DNA from: Actinomycetes bacterium
GTDB lineage: Bacteria; Actinomycetota; Acidimicrobiia; Acidimicrobiales; Acidimicrobiaceae
DNA length: 32,764 bases
NCBI GenBank assembly: GCA_021810525.1
Contig: JAJZIP010000016.1
Location: forward strand, 1 to 32,764
Direction: 5' to 3'
Below the pieces are notes generated by a model, which ran no database searches, was not told the DNA's origin, and saw only the letters and a program-made list of their open reading frames with translations. The position numbers were made by a program, and so were the translations under genes. Within the stretch, counting starts at the first letter, position 1; every line of letters starts with the position of its first letter. This document shows positions 1 through 8,120 of the stretch, one piece after another.

Positions 1-2
1 TG

Positions 3-128
3 AAATCTGACAATCCTGTTATTTTTTTGTCAAGTCCGCTTGGTTCCAAAAGCGATTTGCTGGTGATGCCGGCTGTTGACACCTTACCTTTTAGGCTTCG
101 TCCAGCTGACGGTGCGTCTACAAACTAG
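3..128 (+). CDS. 3' end of an unidentified upstream gene (partial)
   Basis: This frame is open from the window edge to a TAG at 126-128, giving 41 codons that end in LRPADGASTN. The stop lies 9 nt before the start of the lipoprotein gene. The other two forward frames carry stops in this stretch. The peptide has normal composition but is too short to assign to a family. It may simply be a chance open frame. Confidence 0.35.
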   Translation, partial: KSDNPVIFLSSPLGSKSDLLVMPAVDTLPFRLRPADGASTN

Positions 129-131
129 GAT
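126..131 (+). promoter_or_regulatory. Putative -10 box (TAGGAT) of a leaderless lipoprotein mRNA
   Basis: TAGGAT lies 6 nt before the GTG start at 138, so transcription would begin at or next to the start codon. No good Shine-Dalgarno or -35 sequence is visible. The same arrangement recurs at several other genes in the window. Confidence 0.35.
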
Positions 132-137
132 GGTCGA

Positions 138-971
138 GTGCCAAATCGAAAGTTTCTATCTGTAGCTGTGTTGTCAGGACTTCTCGCCGCTGGCTGTGGG
201 GGTTCCCCTGGAGCAGCGACGTCCTCTTCTTCCACCACGAGCAGCGAACTCACGACCACCACCACCACCACCAGCACCACGACAACAACCCAACCGGGGA
301 TTGTGCCAGCTGTGGGACTGAAGACTTATGTTACATCGGTGAATTCTCCCAGCCTTGTTGCTAATATCTCTTACCCTGTCTTAGGTGGGATGGCATCGAG
401 CCAGATCCAGGCCAGCATCAACTCTTCCGTCTATAAGGCAGTCGAAGACTATGTATCAAGTTTTGAGACTGAGCTGGAGAGCGCGAATCTGACTCCCGTT
501 CCCGGTTCTGCCGGAGGGGGTGCGAGTTCAAGTGAGATCAGCGGCTCGTTCACCAAAGAGCTTGTTGATTCCCGCTATGCATCATTCAGGTTCCTGATAT
601 CAACCGCTGCTTCTGGCGCGGCCTCTCCCACTACGGAAGCGGAAAGCTTGACGTTTGATCTAAACTCCGGAAGGCTTCTCAGTCTCTCGGACCTATTTTC
701 CAGCTCAAACTATCTTTCTACCCTGTCTAGCCTTGCCAAATCGGCTATCACTGCAAAGCTGGGCCAGAATGCGGATCAGGCGTTTATAAACAACGGAGCG
801 CAGCCGAATGCAGCCAACTTTGCGAGTTGGAATCTGACGGGTACAGAGTTCGAGCTGACCTTTTCGCAGGGCCAGGTGGCTCCAATGGCCTCCGGTGTTG
901 TGACAGTCCTTGTTCCGTATTCGGCGCTATCCGGTATTGCAAAGAATCCTGGGCCGTTGACAAATCCGTAG
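138..971 (+). CDS. Secreted lipoprotein with C-terminal DUF3298 (RsiV-like) domain
   Basis: 277 aa, GTG start. The N-terminus is a lipoprotein signal peptide with lipobox LAAGC at residues 16-20, so Cys20 should be lipidated and the protein held on the outer face of the membrane. A Ser/Thr-rich linker (about residues 29-52, with long Thr runs) follows. The rest resembles the DUF4163/DUF3298 fold of RsiV-type proteins: a central TFDLNSGRLLSLSDLF stretch and the late LTFSQGQVAPMASG and VLVPYSAL motifs. In RsiV this fold binds lysozyme and controls a sigma factor. Here there is no cytoplasmic anti-sigma part and no adjacent sigma gene, so the role (ligand binding at the cell surface?) is unknown. 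The family call is fairly firm; the function is not. Confidence 0.8.
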   Translation: MPNRKFLSVAVLSGLLAAGCGGSPGAATSSSSTTSSELTTTTTTTSTTTTTQPGIVPAVGLKTYVTSVNSPSLVANISYPVLGGMASSQIQASINSSVYKAVEDYVSSFETELESANLTPVPGSAGGGASSSEISGSFTKELVDSRYASFRFLISTAASGAASPTTEAESLTFDLNSGRLLSLSDLFSSSNYLSTLSSLAKSAITAKLGQNADQAFINNGAQPNAANFASWNLTGTEFELTFSQGQVAPMASGVVTVLVPYSALSGIAKNPGPLTNP

Positions 972-1080
972 TTAATGTTATTATTTTCTCGTCGTAAAGT
1001 GGCTCCGAAGTGCAAGTTGTTATAACTTGGATGCACCTGGCATTTTCCGATTTCGAAAAGACAAATCTAAGGAGTTGAAT

Positions 1081-1677
1081 TTGGCTACATCTGCATTGAG
1101 CATTAGAAAGCCGCGTGTACTTGCGGATTTGGTTGCTGGAAGTGTGGTGCGGGAGATCGTTCTCGTTTTGGGGTATGCAGCATTCATTGGGATCTTTGCT
1201 CAAATCAGCGTGCCCCTTGGATTTACTCCAGTTCCTCTGACTGGTCAGACCTTTGCTGTTTTGATCGGGGCGGCAGCCTTGGGTTGGACCAGAGCGGGGG
1301 CTGGTACGCTCCTCTACGCCATCATCGGCCTTGCCGGTGTTCCATGGTTTGCCGGTGGAACCGGTGGTTTGAAGATCGCGTCCTCTGCGAGCTTCGGCTA
1401 CATCGTCGGCTTTTTTGTCTGCTCGGTCCTCGTTGGAATGTTGGCGAAGGCAGGCTGGGACCGCAAAGCGGTGGGAACTATAGCGACAATGGTCCTTGGG
1501 AACATCGTCATTTACGCCTTCGGTGTTGCGTGGCTAGCTGCATCGATTCATGTCGGCATGTCCAAAGCCATCTCTCTCGGAATGACTCCATTTTTGGTGG
1601 GTGATCTGATCAAGATCGTTATCGCCACGGCTTTGCTGCCTGGGGCCTGGTACGGGATCAGCAAGCTCTCCAGGTAG
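1081..1677 (+). CDS. bioY: Biotin transporter BioY (ECF-type S component)
   Basis: 198 aa from the TTG at 1081. That start is chosen because AAGGAG (1069-1074) lies 6 nt upstream; a TTG at 1027 in the same frame would add 18 residues but has no ribosome site. The protein is an integral membrane protein of about six helices with the BioY hallmarks: PLGFTPVPLTGQTFAVLIGA after helix 1, a GLAGVPWFAGGTGG loop, and the FLVGDLIKI stretch near the C-terminus. BioY captures biotin, either alone or with the shared ECF module (EcfA/EcfT), none of which is encoded nearby. Biotin is the cofactor of the acyl-CoA carboxylase whose beta subunit lies 1 kb downstream, a sensible but unproven link. A strong hairpin terminator follows the gene. 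Confidence 0.93.
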   Translation: MATSALSIRKPRVLADLVAGSVVREIVLVLGYAAFIGIFAQISVPLGFTPVPLTGQTFAVLIGAAALGWTRAGAGTLLYAIIGLAGVPWFAGGTGGLKIASSASFGYIVGFFVCSVLVGMLAKAGWDRKAVGTIATMVLGNIVIYAFGVAWLAASIHVGMSKAISLGMTPFLVGDLIKIVIATALLPGAWYGISKLSR

Positions 1678-1703
1678 TTCGCGGTCCTGTCTACAGATCT
1701 GAT

Positions 1704-1743
1704 GAGTGTGGGCGACGGCGTTGCCCACACTCGTTTAATTTTT
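1704..1743 (+). terminator. Rho-independent terminator after bioY
   Basis: A perfect 10-bp stem (GAGTGTGGGC at 1704-1713 with GCCCACACTC at 1723-1732) closes a 9-nt loop and is followed by GTTTAATTTTT. It lies between bioY and the convergent aat gene. The T-tract is only on the plus-strand side, so it should terminate bioY but not aat. Confidence 0.88.
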
Positions 1744-1759
1744 CGCTAGCCGGAGCCCA

Positions 1760-2509
1760 TCACAGCTCAATGCCGATCGGGCCTTGGTACGGGCGATCAA
1801 AGACCGCTGGAAGAGGCAAAGAGACCGCCTCTTCCAGGAGCTCCAAGTATTCGATTCGAGGAATTGTCACGGCTCCCAAAGAGGTGAGATGTTGGGTGTT
1901 CCACTGGGTGTCGATCAACATCCCACCCTGCTCCACCATTTTGGATACAAGGGCGACTAGTGCCGCTTTGGAGGCGTCCGTCGCGTTGTGGAACATCGAC
2001 TCGCCGGCAAAGAGTCCACCGATGGCTACTCCATAGAGACCGCCTGCCAGCCACCTCCTACCGCCGACCTCTTTCCAGACCTCGAAGCTGTGAGACCAGC
2101 CCAGCTCATGGAGGCGAATGTAGGCCGCTTTGATCTCGGGTGTTATCCACGATCCGTCCCTGTCTGGATTTGCACAGCTGGTGATAACATCCTCGAAGGC
2201 TAGGTTGATCGAGTAGCTGAACCTGGTGGTTGACTTCTTGAGTGACTTCGAGATCCGGATTCCGCCGAGACCCGCCATGGTCAGAAAGACACCCCTTTGG
2301 GTTGGGCAGAACCAACCAAGGTGGTTGTTCTCGAGCGGCATGGGGAAGAGGCCGGACCGATAGGCGTCAAGAAGAGTGGCCGGAGAGAGATCGCCGCCAT
2401 GAAATATCAGATCGTTGCCGAAAGTCGAATTTGCCAGGAGATTCATCATCTCGCCCAGCGAGGGCATGGCGAACTTTGATACTCCTGGATCTCTCCAATT
2501 CAAACTCAT
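1760..2509 (-). CDS. aat: Leucyl/phenylalanyl-tRNA--protein transferase
   Basis: 249 aa. Aat moves Leu or Phe from aminoacyl-tRNA to the N-terminal Arg or Lys of proteins, making them N-end-rule substrates for ClpS/ClpAP in the cytoplasm. Family motifs are all present: GLFPMP and WFCPTQRGVF near the N-terminus, SWITPEIKAAYIRLHELGWSH in the middle, the core GLYGVAIGGLFAGESMFH with the following DASKAAL, and LIDTQWNTQHLTSLGA towards the end. Length matches the family (about 220-250 aa). The start is ATG with no Shine-Dalgarno; a TAATTT box 7 nt upstream suggests a leaderless message. It is divergent from pccB and convergent with bioY. Confidence 0.95.
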   Translation of the reverse strand: MSLNWRDPGVSKFAMPSLGEMMNLLANSTFGNDLIFHGGDLSPATLLDAYRSGLFPMPLENNHLGWFCPTQRGVFLTMAGLGGIRISKSLKKSTTRFSYSINLAFEDVITSCANPDRDGSWITPEIKAAYIRLHELGWSHSFEVWKEVGGRRWLAGGLYGVAIGGLFAGESMFHNATDASKAALVALVSKMVEQGGMLIDTQWNTQHLTSLGAVTIPRIEYLELLEEAVSLPLPAVFDRPYQGPIGIEL

Positions 2510-2558
2510 TACTCAAAAATTAGCGTACTCTCGAATATTTTTGTTAGCCTAAGTAACC
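2510..2558. promoter_or_regulatory. Divergent, probably leaderless promoters of aat and pccB
   Basis: Only 49 bp separate the two start codons. On the minus strand TAATTT (complement of 2517-2522) lies 7 nt before the aat ATG. On the plus strand TAGCCT (2545-2550) lies 8 nt before the pccB ATG. Neither gene has a recognisable ribosome binding site. Both -10 boxes sit where a transcript starting at the start codon would need them. Confidence 0.5.
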
Positions 2559-4118
2559 ATGTCGGAACAGCCGATCACCAAAAAGCTAGAAGATTTGAAA
2601 GCGCGCAAGGCCGAGGCCTTGGTCGCTGGCTCACCTCATGCAATTGAGCGCCATCACGCGAAAGGGAAGATGACAGCCCGGGAGCGCATCGAGTATCTCC
2701 TGGACGAAGGGTCATTCCAAGAGCTCGACATGCTCGCTAGGCATCGGGCCCATGGTATGGGGCTTGAGAAGAACCGCCCCTACACCGACGGAGTCATCAC
2801 AGGATTTGGGACCATAGACGGCAGGAAGGTCTGCATATTCTCTCAAGACTTCACGGTCTTCGGAGGAGCTCTCGGTGAGGTCTTTGCAGAGAAGATCCAC
2901 AAGGTGATGGACCTTGCGGCGTCTGTAGGGGTACCGATGATAGGACTTAATGACGGAGCTGGCGCGAGGATCCAGGAAGGGGTGGTTTCTCTCCATTCCT
3001 ACGGAGGAATTTTTCATCGCAATGTCGCCTCGTCCGGGGTCATTCCTCAAATTTCGGTCATTATGGGACCCTGCGCGGGCGGAGCTGTTTACTCGCCGGC
3101 CATGACGGACTTCATATTCATGGTCAAAGAGAGCAGTCACATGTTCATTACCGGGCCAGACGTGGTGAAGACTGTGACTGGAGAGGATGTGACTCTCGAA
3201 GAGCTTGGTGGGGCAATGAGCCACGCCTCGAAGAGCGGCGTCGCCACTTTTGTGAGTGAAGACGAGAAGTCTTGCCTTGACGAGGTTAGGTATCTCCTAA
3301 GTTTTCTGCCCTCGAACAACCTGGAGACCCCGCCTAGGGTCGAGCCTACCGACGATCCCCAGAGGCTGGTTTCAGAACTCCTGGATCTAATGCCGGAGTC
3401 AGCTAACCAACCTTATGACATGAAGAAGGTCATCACAGCCACCCTCGATGACGGGGAATACTTCGAGTACTTTCCCCACTGGGCTAGAAACATAACATGT
3501 GGCTTTGGACGGCTCAACGGATACGTGGTCGGTATCGTGGGCAACCAGCCAAGTGTCCTCGCCGGCGTCTTGGATATCGACTCTTCAGAGAAGGCGGCCC
3601 GCTTTGTGCGCAGCTGCGACGCCTTCAACATCCCGCTTGTCACATTCGTGGACGTTCCAGGATTCATGCCCGGCGTAGATCAGGAGTACGGCGGAATCAT
3701 TCGGCATGGAGCCAAGCTGCTCTATGCGTACTGCGAGGCGACAGTGCCGAGAGTCCAGGTAATCACCAGGAAGGCCTATGGTGGTGCCTACGTAGTCATG
3801 AACTCCAAGTCAGTTGGAGCAGACTTTGCCTTTGCCTGGCCTAGCGCAGAACTGGCGGTCATGGGCCCTCAGGGCGCGGTGGAGGTTGTGCACAGACGGG
3901 AGCTTGCCCGTTCGGAGGATCCAGTTCAAAGGCGGCAGGAGCTGGTCGATGAGTACATCGATCGCTACGCCAACCCCTACATCGCGGCTGAGCGCGGGTT
4001 TGTGGACGACGTAATCGATCCTGCGGACACCAGAAAGATCCTGATCTCCTCTCTAGAGATGCTGAGGACAAAACGCGAGGAGCTTCCCCGTCGAAAGCAC
4101 GGGAATGTGCCTCTCTAG
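2559..4118 (+). CDS. pccB: Acyl-CoA (propionyl-CoA) carboxylase beta subunit, carboxyltransferase
   Basis: 519 aa, full length for the AccD5/PccB family. It transfers the carboxyl group from biotin to propionyl-CoA, giving methylmalonyl-CoA, as part of a cytoplasmic complex with a biotinylated alpha subunit that is not in this window. Both crotonase-fold halves are clear: the N-terminal half has [10 protein letters not shown] and the oxyanion site [15 protein letters not shown]; the C-terminal half has [17 protein letters not shown] and [11 protein letters not shown]. At the position that in Streptomyces PccB is the specificity residue Asp422 (YGGAYDVM) this protein has Val412, so acyl-chain preference may differ from strict propionyl-CoA. 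The epsilon-like ORF follows after 8 nt. Confidence 0.92.
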   Translation: MSEQPITKKLEDLKARKAEALVAGSPHAIERHHAKGKMTARERIEYLLDEGSFQELDMLARHRAHGMGLEKNRPYTDGVITGFGTIDGRKVCIFSQDFTVFGGALGEVFAEKIHKVMDLAASVGVPMIGLNDGAGARIQEGVVSLHSYGGIFHRNVASSGVIPQISVIMGPCAGGAVYSPAMTDFIFMVKESSHMFITGPDVVKTVTGEDVTLEELGGAMSHASKSGVATFVSEDEKSCLDEVRYLLSFLPSNNLETPPRVEPTDDPQRLVSELLDLMPESANQPYDMKKVITATLDDGEYFEYFPHWARNITCGFGRLNGYVVGIVGNQPSVLAGVLDIDSSEKAARFVRSCDAFNIPLVTFVDVPGFMPGVDQEYGGIIRHGAKLLYAYCEATVPRVQVITRKAYGGAYVVMNSKSVGADFAFAWPSAELAVMGPQGAVEVVHRRELARSEDPVQRRQELVDEYIDRYANPYIAAERGFVDDVIDPADTRKILISSLEMLRTKREELPRRKHGNVPL

Positions 4119-4126
4119 GAGTTGGA

Positions 4127-4324
4127 ATGAAGCTTGAATACACAGGCGTGGAGCCTGACGAAGAGACGGTTGTAGCCGTCGTCTCAGCGGCGGTTATAGA
4201 GATCCTCTCGAGACGCGGAGTTGTCGAGACCAAGGTTGCCCAGGACTCCGTGGCGTGGAGATTTTCGGGCCGATGGTGGAATCAGCCCATTGCGATCGGA
4301 CGTAGGCGCCCCAACAGGTTCTGA
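4127..4324 (+). CDS. Small protein, acyl-CoA carboxylase epsilon-like
   Basis: 65 aa, ATG start with AGGAG 5 nt upstream, beginning 8 nt after pccB, so the two are co-transcribed and probably translationally coupled. The layout resembles actinobacterial AccE subunits: a short N-terminal strand, an acidic PDEETVVAVVSAAVIEIL helix, a linker, and a Trp-rich end (VAWRFSGRWW). AccE proteins stabilise the carboxylase alpha-beta complex. Sequence identity in this family is always low, so the call rests mostly on position, size and pattern. The existence of the gene is more certain than its name. Confidence 0.6.
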   Translation: MKLEYTGVEPDEETVVAVVSAAVIEILSRRGVVETKVAQDSVAWRFSGRWWNQPIAIGRRRPNRF

Positions 4325-4961
4325 AGTGTACTCACCGTCAAACAGCTGGTCGATGGCATCTCCGATCAATTGCGAGGGGCCCCGTGATTAAACGAGCCGA
4401 ACCTGACGCCTTTGGCCCCTCCTCGATCGGGGAATGCACCCACCTGCGCTGAAGAGCGCCAATATCAGCATTGCGGTGATTGGATGGAAATCGAAGCCGA
4501 TCCCACCTGTGCAAAGGCCAAAGACCAGTTCCTCCCGCAACTTCACTCAAGGCCGGTGTGGCGACACTTAGACGGCAAACGCGGCTTTTCCGATGCGATG
4601 AGTCCTGAGGCCAACTACCTATGGGGCGTGAACGCCGACCTAGTTGACCAAGCAGCCTTCGATAAGTAAAACACTGTAGCCCGCCACATCTGATCCTGTG
4701 TCTAGGGGGGGAACGCGAAGGCTGGGATCCGGCGCCGCTACCAGATCGAAGAGCTGGAGCGTGGGTTTGCGTGGACCTGTCTGAATCACTACTGCTGGAT
4801 CGCAGGCATCCTCTGTAGCGGGATGTCTAGTTTTACGAACCAAAATGCATTTGTTGAATCATGTGGCAGCGGTGCAACAGAGTCGGGTCTATGGCTGGTG
4901 CGGGCTTTACCTAAAGGCGGAACTCATGGCCTTTCTGCTCCAATTATTGTTTCTGGATGGT
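4325..4961. other. 637-bp stretch without a supported gene; possible transposase debris
   Basis: It lies between two convergent genes. Short open frames occur on both strands (for example plus 4412-4669, minus 4640-4843), but none has a ribosome site or a recognisable product. One plus-strand frame, open from about 4710 to its stop near 4983, contains RYQIEELERGFAW, which recalls the ER-x-FAW segment around the last acidic residue of IS5-type transposases. The rest does not match such a protein and no terminal inverted repeats are seen. The most likely reading is decayed DNA; the transposase link is weak. Confidence 0.3.
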
Positions 4962-6959
4962 TTAGGGCTTGTGTCGACGGATAGAGATCAGCTCGAGCAC
5001 CTCGTCCATGATCTTTGCGATCTCATAGTTCTTGGGCGTGTAGACGGCGGAGACGCCTTGGGAGATCAAGGTGTCTCGATCGGAGTCAGGAATGATTCCC
5101 CCCACAATGACTATCGCATCGCTGCCGACATGGCGAAGTTCGCGGACGACTTCCGGGACGAGCTGCAGGTGGCTTCCAGACAGGATCGAGATTCCCACAG
5201 CATCGACGTCTTCGTCTCTCGCTGCGACGGCTATCTCGTGCGGTGTGAGGCGGATTCCCTGGTATACAACCTCGAAGCCAGCGTCTCTCGCAGAAACCGC
5301 TATCTGCTCAGCTCCATTTGAGTGGCCGTCCAATCCCGGCTTTGCCACAAGGAGGCGCGGTGGTCCGCCCGGCAGATTCTTTGCTCGTTCCGCGATCCCT
5401 TTGAGTTCCGGTCCCCGTCTGCCCACACCGCCGGACACTCCGGTGGGTGCACGGTACTCTCCAAAGACCTCGCGAAGAGTTTGGGCCCACTCTCCGGTCG
5501 TGCCGCCTGCCAGGGCGAGTTCGATGGTAGGGACCATGATATTGGAGTGGCCGTCCCGTGCCGCATTGCGCAAAGCCTCCAGCGCCTGATCAACCCGATT
5601 GGCATCTCTGGAGCTTCGCCATGAGATGACATCGTCTATCAGCTGCTGTTCGATTCTTGGGTCGACCACGAGATGGTTTTCGGCGCCATTCTCGACCAAG
5701 GGGGAAGGAGCGGTCTCTTTGAAGACATTGACACCGATCACCTTTTGCTCGCCGATCTCGATCCGTCTGGTTCTTTCGGATTGCGAGGCTACTAGTCGGG
5801 ACTTCAAAAGATCGATTGCGTTGAAGATACCGCCTAGATCCAGTATCTCCTCGAGCTCGCGGTAGGAGCTCTCCACAAGAGATGCGGTCAGCGCCTCTAC
5901 GACCTTTGAACCCTCGAAGATGTCAGGGTACTCGAGCAGGTCGGTCTCGTACGCCAAAACCTGCTGAATCCTCAGCGACCACTGCTGATCCCATGGCCTT
6001 GGAAGCCCCAACGCCTCGTTCCACGCAGGGAGTTGCAGAGCACGGGCGCGAGCGTCTCGGGAGAGTGTGACTCCGAGCGCCTCGAGTACGATTCGAGTGA
6101 CGTTGTTCTCCGGCTGCTGTTCTGTAAGGCCAAGTGAGTTCACTTGGACTCCGTAACGAAATCTACGTAGCTTCGAATCTCCAACCCCGTAGCGGTCTCT
6201 GGTGATCTGGTCCCATAGCCTTGTAAAGGCCCTCATCTTGGAGACCTCTTCGACGAAACGGATCCCTGCATTGACAAAGAATGAGATTCTCCCCACCACT
6301 TCGGGAAAAAGCTCTTCTGGGATCTGGCCGGACTCCTTGACGGCATCGAGAACGCCTATCGCTGTAGCAAGTGAGTAGGCGATCTCCTGAGTCGGTGTGG
6401 CACCGGCCTCTTGAAGGTGATAGGAGCAGACGTTGATCGGGTTCCATTTGGGGAGCTGGCTCACCGTGTATGAGATCATGTCGACGATCAGACGTTTCGA
6501 GTGCTCGGGAGGAAAGATGTAGGTCCCCCGTGACAGGTATTCTTTGACGATGTCATTTTGAGTCGTTCCGGACAGGGCGGAGATATCTGCTCCCTGTTCC
6601 ATCGCATTCGCTACGTAGAGGCCCAGTAGCCATGCGGCAGTCGCATTGATCGTCATCGATGTGTTCATCTTCTCGGCAGGTATGCCTTCCATTAGCTGGC
6701 GCATGTGACCCAGGTGTGCCACCGGCACGCCGACCTTGCCGACCTCCCCTTTGGCAAGAGGTGAATCCGGGTCGTAGCCGATCTGTGTGGGAAGGTCGAA
6801 CGCGATGGAAAGTCCGGTTTGGCCTTTTGACAGGTTGTTCCGGTAGAGCTCGTTCGACGCCTTCGCTGTGGAATGGCCCGAGTAAGTTCTCATGACCCAG
6901 GGTCTATCTCTCGCGGGAAGTCTTGGGTTACTCACATTGTCTAGTTCAGAAGGGCTCAT
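4962..6959 (-). CDS. ecm: Ethylmalonyl-CoA mutase (MeaA family, coenzyme B12-dependent)
   Basis: 665 aa, a single chain carrying both the TIM-barrel substrate domain and the B12 domain. Size and sequence fit ethylmalonyl-CoA mutase/MeaA better than the two-subunit methylmalonyl-CoA mutase: RTYSGHSTAKASN at 24-36, GQTGLSIAFDLPTQ, KMNTSMTINATAAWLLGLY, NVCSYHLQEAGATP, and LPAWNEALGLPRPWDQQW all resemble characterised Ecm proteins. The cobalamin-binding signature is intact: DGHSNG at 544-549 (His546 as lower axial ligand), SIL at 591-593 and GG at 620-621. The enzyme would convert (2R)-ethylmalonyl-CoA to methylsuccinyl-CoA. The start is ATG with AAGGAA 6 nt upstream. The hydroxybutyryl-CoA dehydrogenase lies 252 bp upstream on the same strand. 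Confidence 0.88.
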   Translation of the reverse strand: MSPSELDNVSNPRLPARDRPWVMRTYSGHSTAKASNELYRNNLSKGQTGLSIAFDLPTQIGYDPDSPLAKGEVGKVGVPVAHLGHMRQLMEGIPAEKMNTSMTINATAAWLLGLYVANAMEQGADISALSGTTQNDIVKEYLSRGTYIFPPEHSKRLIVDMISYTVSQLPKWNPINVCSYHLQEAGATPTQEIAYSLATAIGVLDAVKESGQIPEELFPEVVGRISFFVNAGIRFVEEVSKMRAFTRLWDQITRDRYGVGDSKLRRFRYGVQVNSLGLTEQQPENNVTRIVLEALGVTLSRDARARALQLPAWNEALGLPRPWDQQWSLRIQQVLAYETDLLEYPDIFEGSKVVEALTASLVESSYRELEEILDLGGIFNAIDLLKSRLVASQSERTRRIEIGEQKVIGVNVFKETAPSPLVENGAENHLVVDPRIEQQLIDDVISWRSSRDANRVDQALEALRNAARDGHSNIMVPTIELALAGGTTGEWAQTLREVFGEYRAPTGVSGGVGRRGPELKGIAERAKNLPGGPPRLLVAKPGLDGHSNGAEQIAVSARDAGFEVVYQGIRLTPHEIAVAARDEDVDAVGISILSGSHLQLVPEVVRELRHVGSDAIVIVGGIIPDSDRDTLISQGVSAVYTPKNYEIAKIMDEVLELISIRRHKP

Positions 6960-7001
6960 AAGCTTCCTTGCACATCCGAGAGTCGGACTGAATCTTTTGA
7001 T

Positions 7002-7015
7002 CTGATCTTGATCAG
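7002..7015. promoter_or_regulatory. Small inverted repeat upstream of ecm
   Basis: CTGATC and GATCAG flank a 2-nt spacer, 43 bp upstream of the ecm start codon. A site this short can occur by chance. It is noted because the 252-bp gap between hbd and ecm holds nothing else beyond the ecm ribosome site, and a repressor or activator operator would be expected about here. Confidence 0.2.
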
Positions 7016-7211
7016 CTCGACGCGGGCGTCAATAGCTGCTTTGGTAGATTATCGCATTGTCAGATGAAGTTGCTAACTGAAGCATTTGCTTGTGCCTAAG
7101 AGAGCGCTCATCTGGTCCAAGAGGTATCATAAAGACTTCGATCCCGGCGTCCGCTTTTGCCTGTCAGACGGTCTTGATTCTGCCAAATTATAAGAAAATA
7201 AGCGGCTTAGT

Positions 7212-8066
7212 TCAGGAGCTGTAACTGTAAAAGCCGATCTTGTTCTTCCTTCCGTACATCTTGGCCGCAACCATACGCTTGAGCAGGGGTGCCGGTGAGT
7301 AGTTCGGTTCGCCAAACTCTTCATATAGGGAATTGAGGATCGAAAGCGCGGTGTCCAACCCCACTAGGTCAAGCACTGCAAAGGGTCCCATCGGAAAGCC
7401 GCATCCGCCTTTCATCGCGAAGTCAATGTCTTCTTTGGTGGCCACTTTCTGTTCGAGGAGTTTGATGGCGTTGTTGAGATAAGGGAAGAGAAGGGCATTT
7501 ACGATGAAGCCGGCCTGATCCTTGACTTCAACCGGCTCCTTGTGACAGGAGAGGACAAAGCGCTTTGCTTGTTCGATGGTCTCTTCGGATACAACCAGCG
7601 TTCGCACGATTTCAACCAGCCTCATCACCGGCGCAGGGTTGAAAAAGTGAATGCCGCAGACCTTATCGGGCCTGGCGGTGGCGGCGGCCAGTTCCACCAC
7701 AGGGAAGGTGGAGGTGTTGGAAGCGAGGATCGTCGTTGGCTTGCAGACTATGTCAAGGTCTTTCATCAGCCTAAGCTTCACCGCAAGATCCTCGACGACG
7801 GTTTCGATCACGAGATCACAGCCTCTGAGATCAGAGATCTCATTCGTTACGGTGAGCTTGCGGAGAGCGTCATCCGCCTGGACAGGGCTGATTTTGTGGC
7901 GTTGAACCCTTCGGTCGAGAGAGGTTTTGATGGCCTTTGCGATGGCCTGGGCGCTTTCGGTGGTGCGCGAGAGGAGGATTACCTCATGACCTGATTCAAC
8001 TGCGGTCTCAGCAATTCCCGAGCCCATGATGCCGGATCCGACTACGCCTACACAAGCAAGTTCCAT
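7212..8066 (-). CDS. hbd: 3-hydroxybutyryl-CoA dehydrogenase
   Basis: 284 aa from the ATG at 8066; an in-frame GTG directly before it (8069) is an alternative. This is an NAD(P)-dependent enzyme interconverting 3-hydroxybutyryl-CoA and acetoacetyl-CoA. The Rossmann motif GVVGSGIMGSGIA is at the N-terminus. Catalytic residues expected for the family are visible: Ser in ASNTST, His in GIHFFNPAP followed by the conserved Glu of VEIV, and Asn in FIVNALLFPYLNNA. The length is standard for the bacterial family. It probably acts with Ecm and the carboxylase in C4-CoA metabolism (the ethylmalonyl-CoA pathway or butyrate/PHB-type reactions). A TATTGT box 6 nt upstream and no ribosome site suggest a leaderless mRNA. 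Confidence 0.92.
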   Translation of the reverse strand: MELACVGVVGSGIMGSGIAETAVESGHEVILLSRTTESAQAIAKAIKTSLDRRVQRHKISPVQADDALRKLTVTNEISDLRGCDLVIETVVEDLAVKLRLMKDLDIVCKPTTILASNTSTFPVVELAAATARPDKVCGIHFFNPAPVMRLVEIVRTLVVSEETIEQAKRFVLSCHKEPVEVKDQAGFIVNALLFPYLNNAIKLLEQKVATKEDIDFAMKGGCGFPMGPFAVLDLVGLDTALSILNSLYEEFGEPNYSPAPLLKRMVAAKMYGRKNKIGFYSYSS

Positions 8067-8072
8067 CACGAT

Positions 8073-8101
8073 ACAATACCCAGTTTCTGGAATTAGGTCA
8101 C
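8073..8101 (-). promoter_or_regulatory. Promoter of hbd, probably leaderless
   Basis: Read on the minus strand, GTGACC (complement of 8096-8101) and TATTGT (complement of 8073-8078) are separated by 17 nt. The -10 box ends 6 nt before the ATG at 8066. Each box matches the consensus at four of six positions. Confidence 0.45.
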
Positions 8102-8120
8102 GGACAACGGCCCAGATTCA

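Noticed and set aside
76-97. TTGACA at 76-81 as a -35 box for the lipoprotein gene
   Set aside because: No -10 box lies 16-18 nt downstream; the nearest TAGGCT is only 10 nt away.
241-295. ACC-type microsatellite as a repeat element
   Set aside because: It encodes the Thr-rich linker of the lipoprotein and needs no other explanation.
1027-1080. Longer BioY start (TTG 1027)
   Set aside because: The stretch is polar and basic, unlike BioY N-termini, and AAGGAG points to TTG 1081.
4845-5321. 158-aa plus-strand frame
   Set aside because: It overlaps the C-terminal B12 domain of the mutase on the other strand, has no ribosome site and no family resemblance.
4962-6959. Methylmalonyl-CoA mutase large subunit
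   Set aside because: One chain of 665 aa with residues matching Ecm/MeaA throughout; methylmalonyl-CoA mutase large subunits are longer and come with a small subunit.
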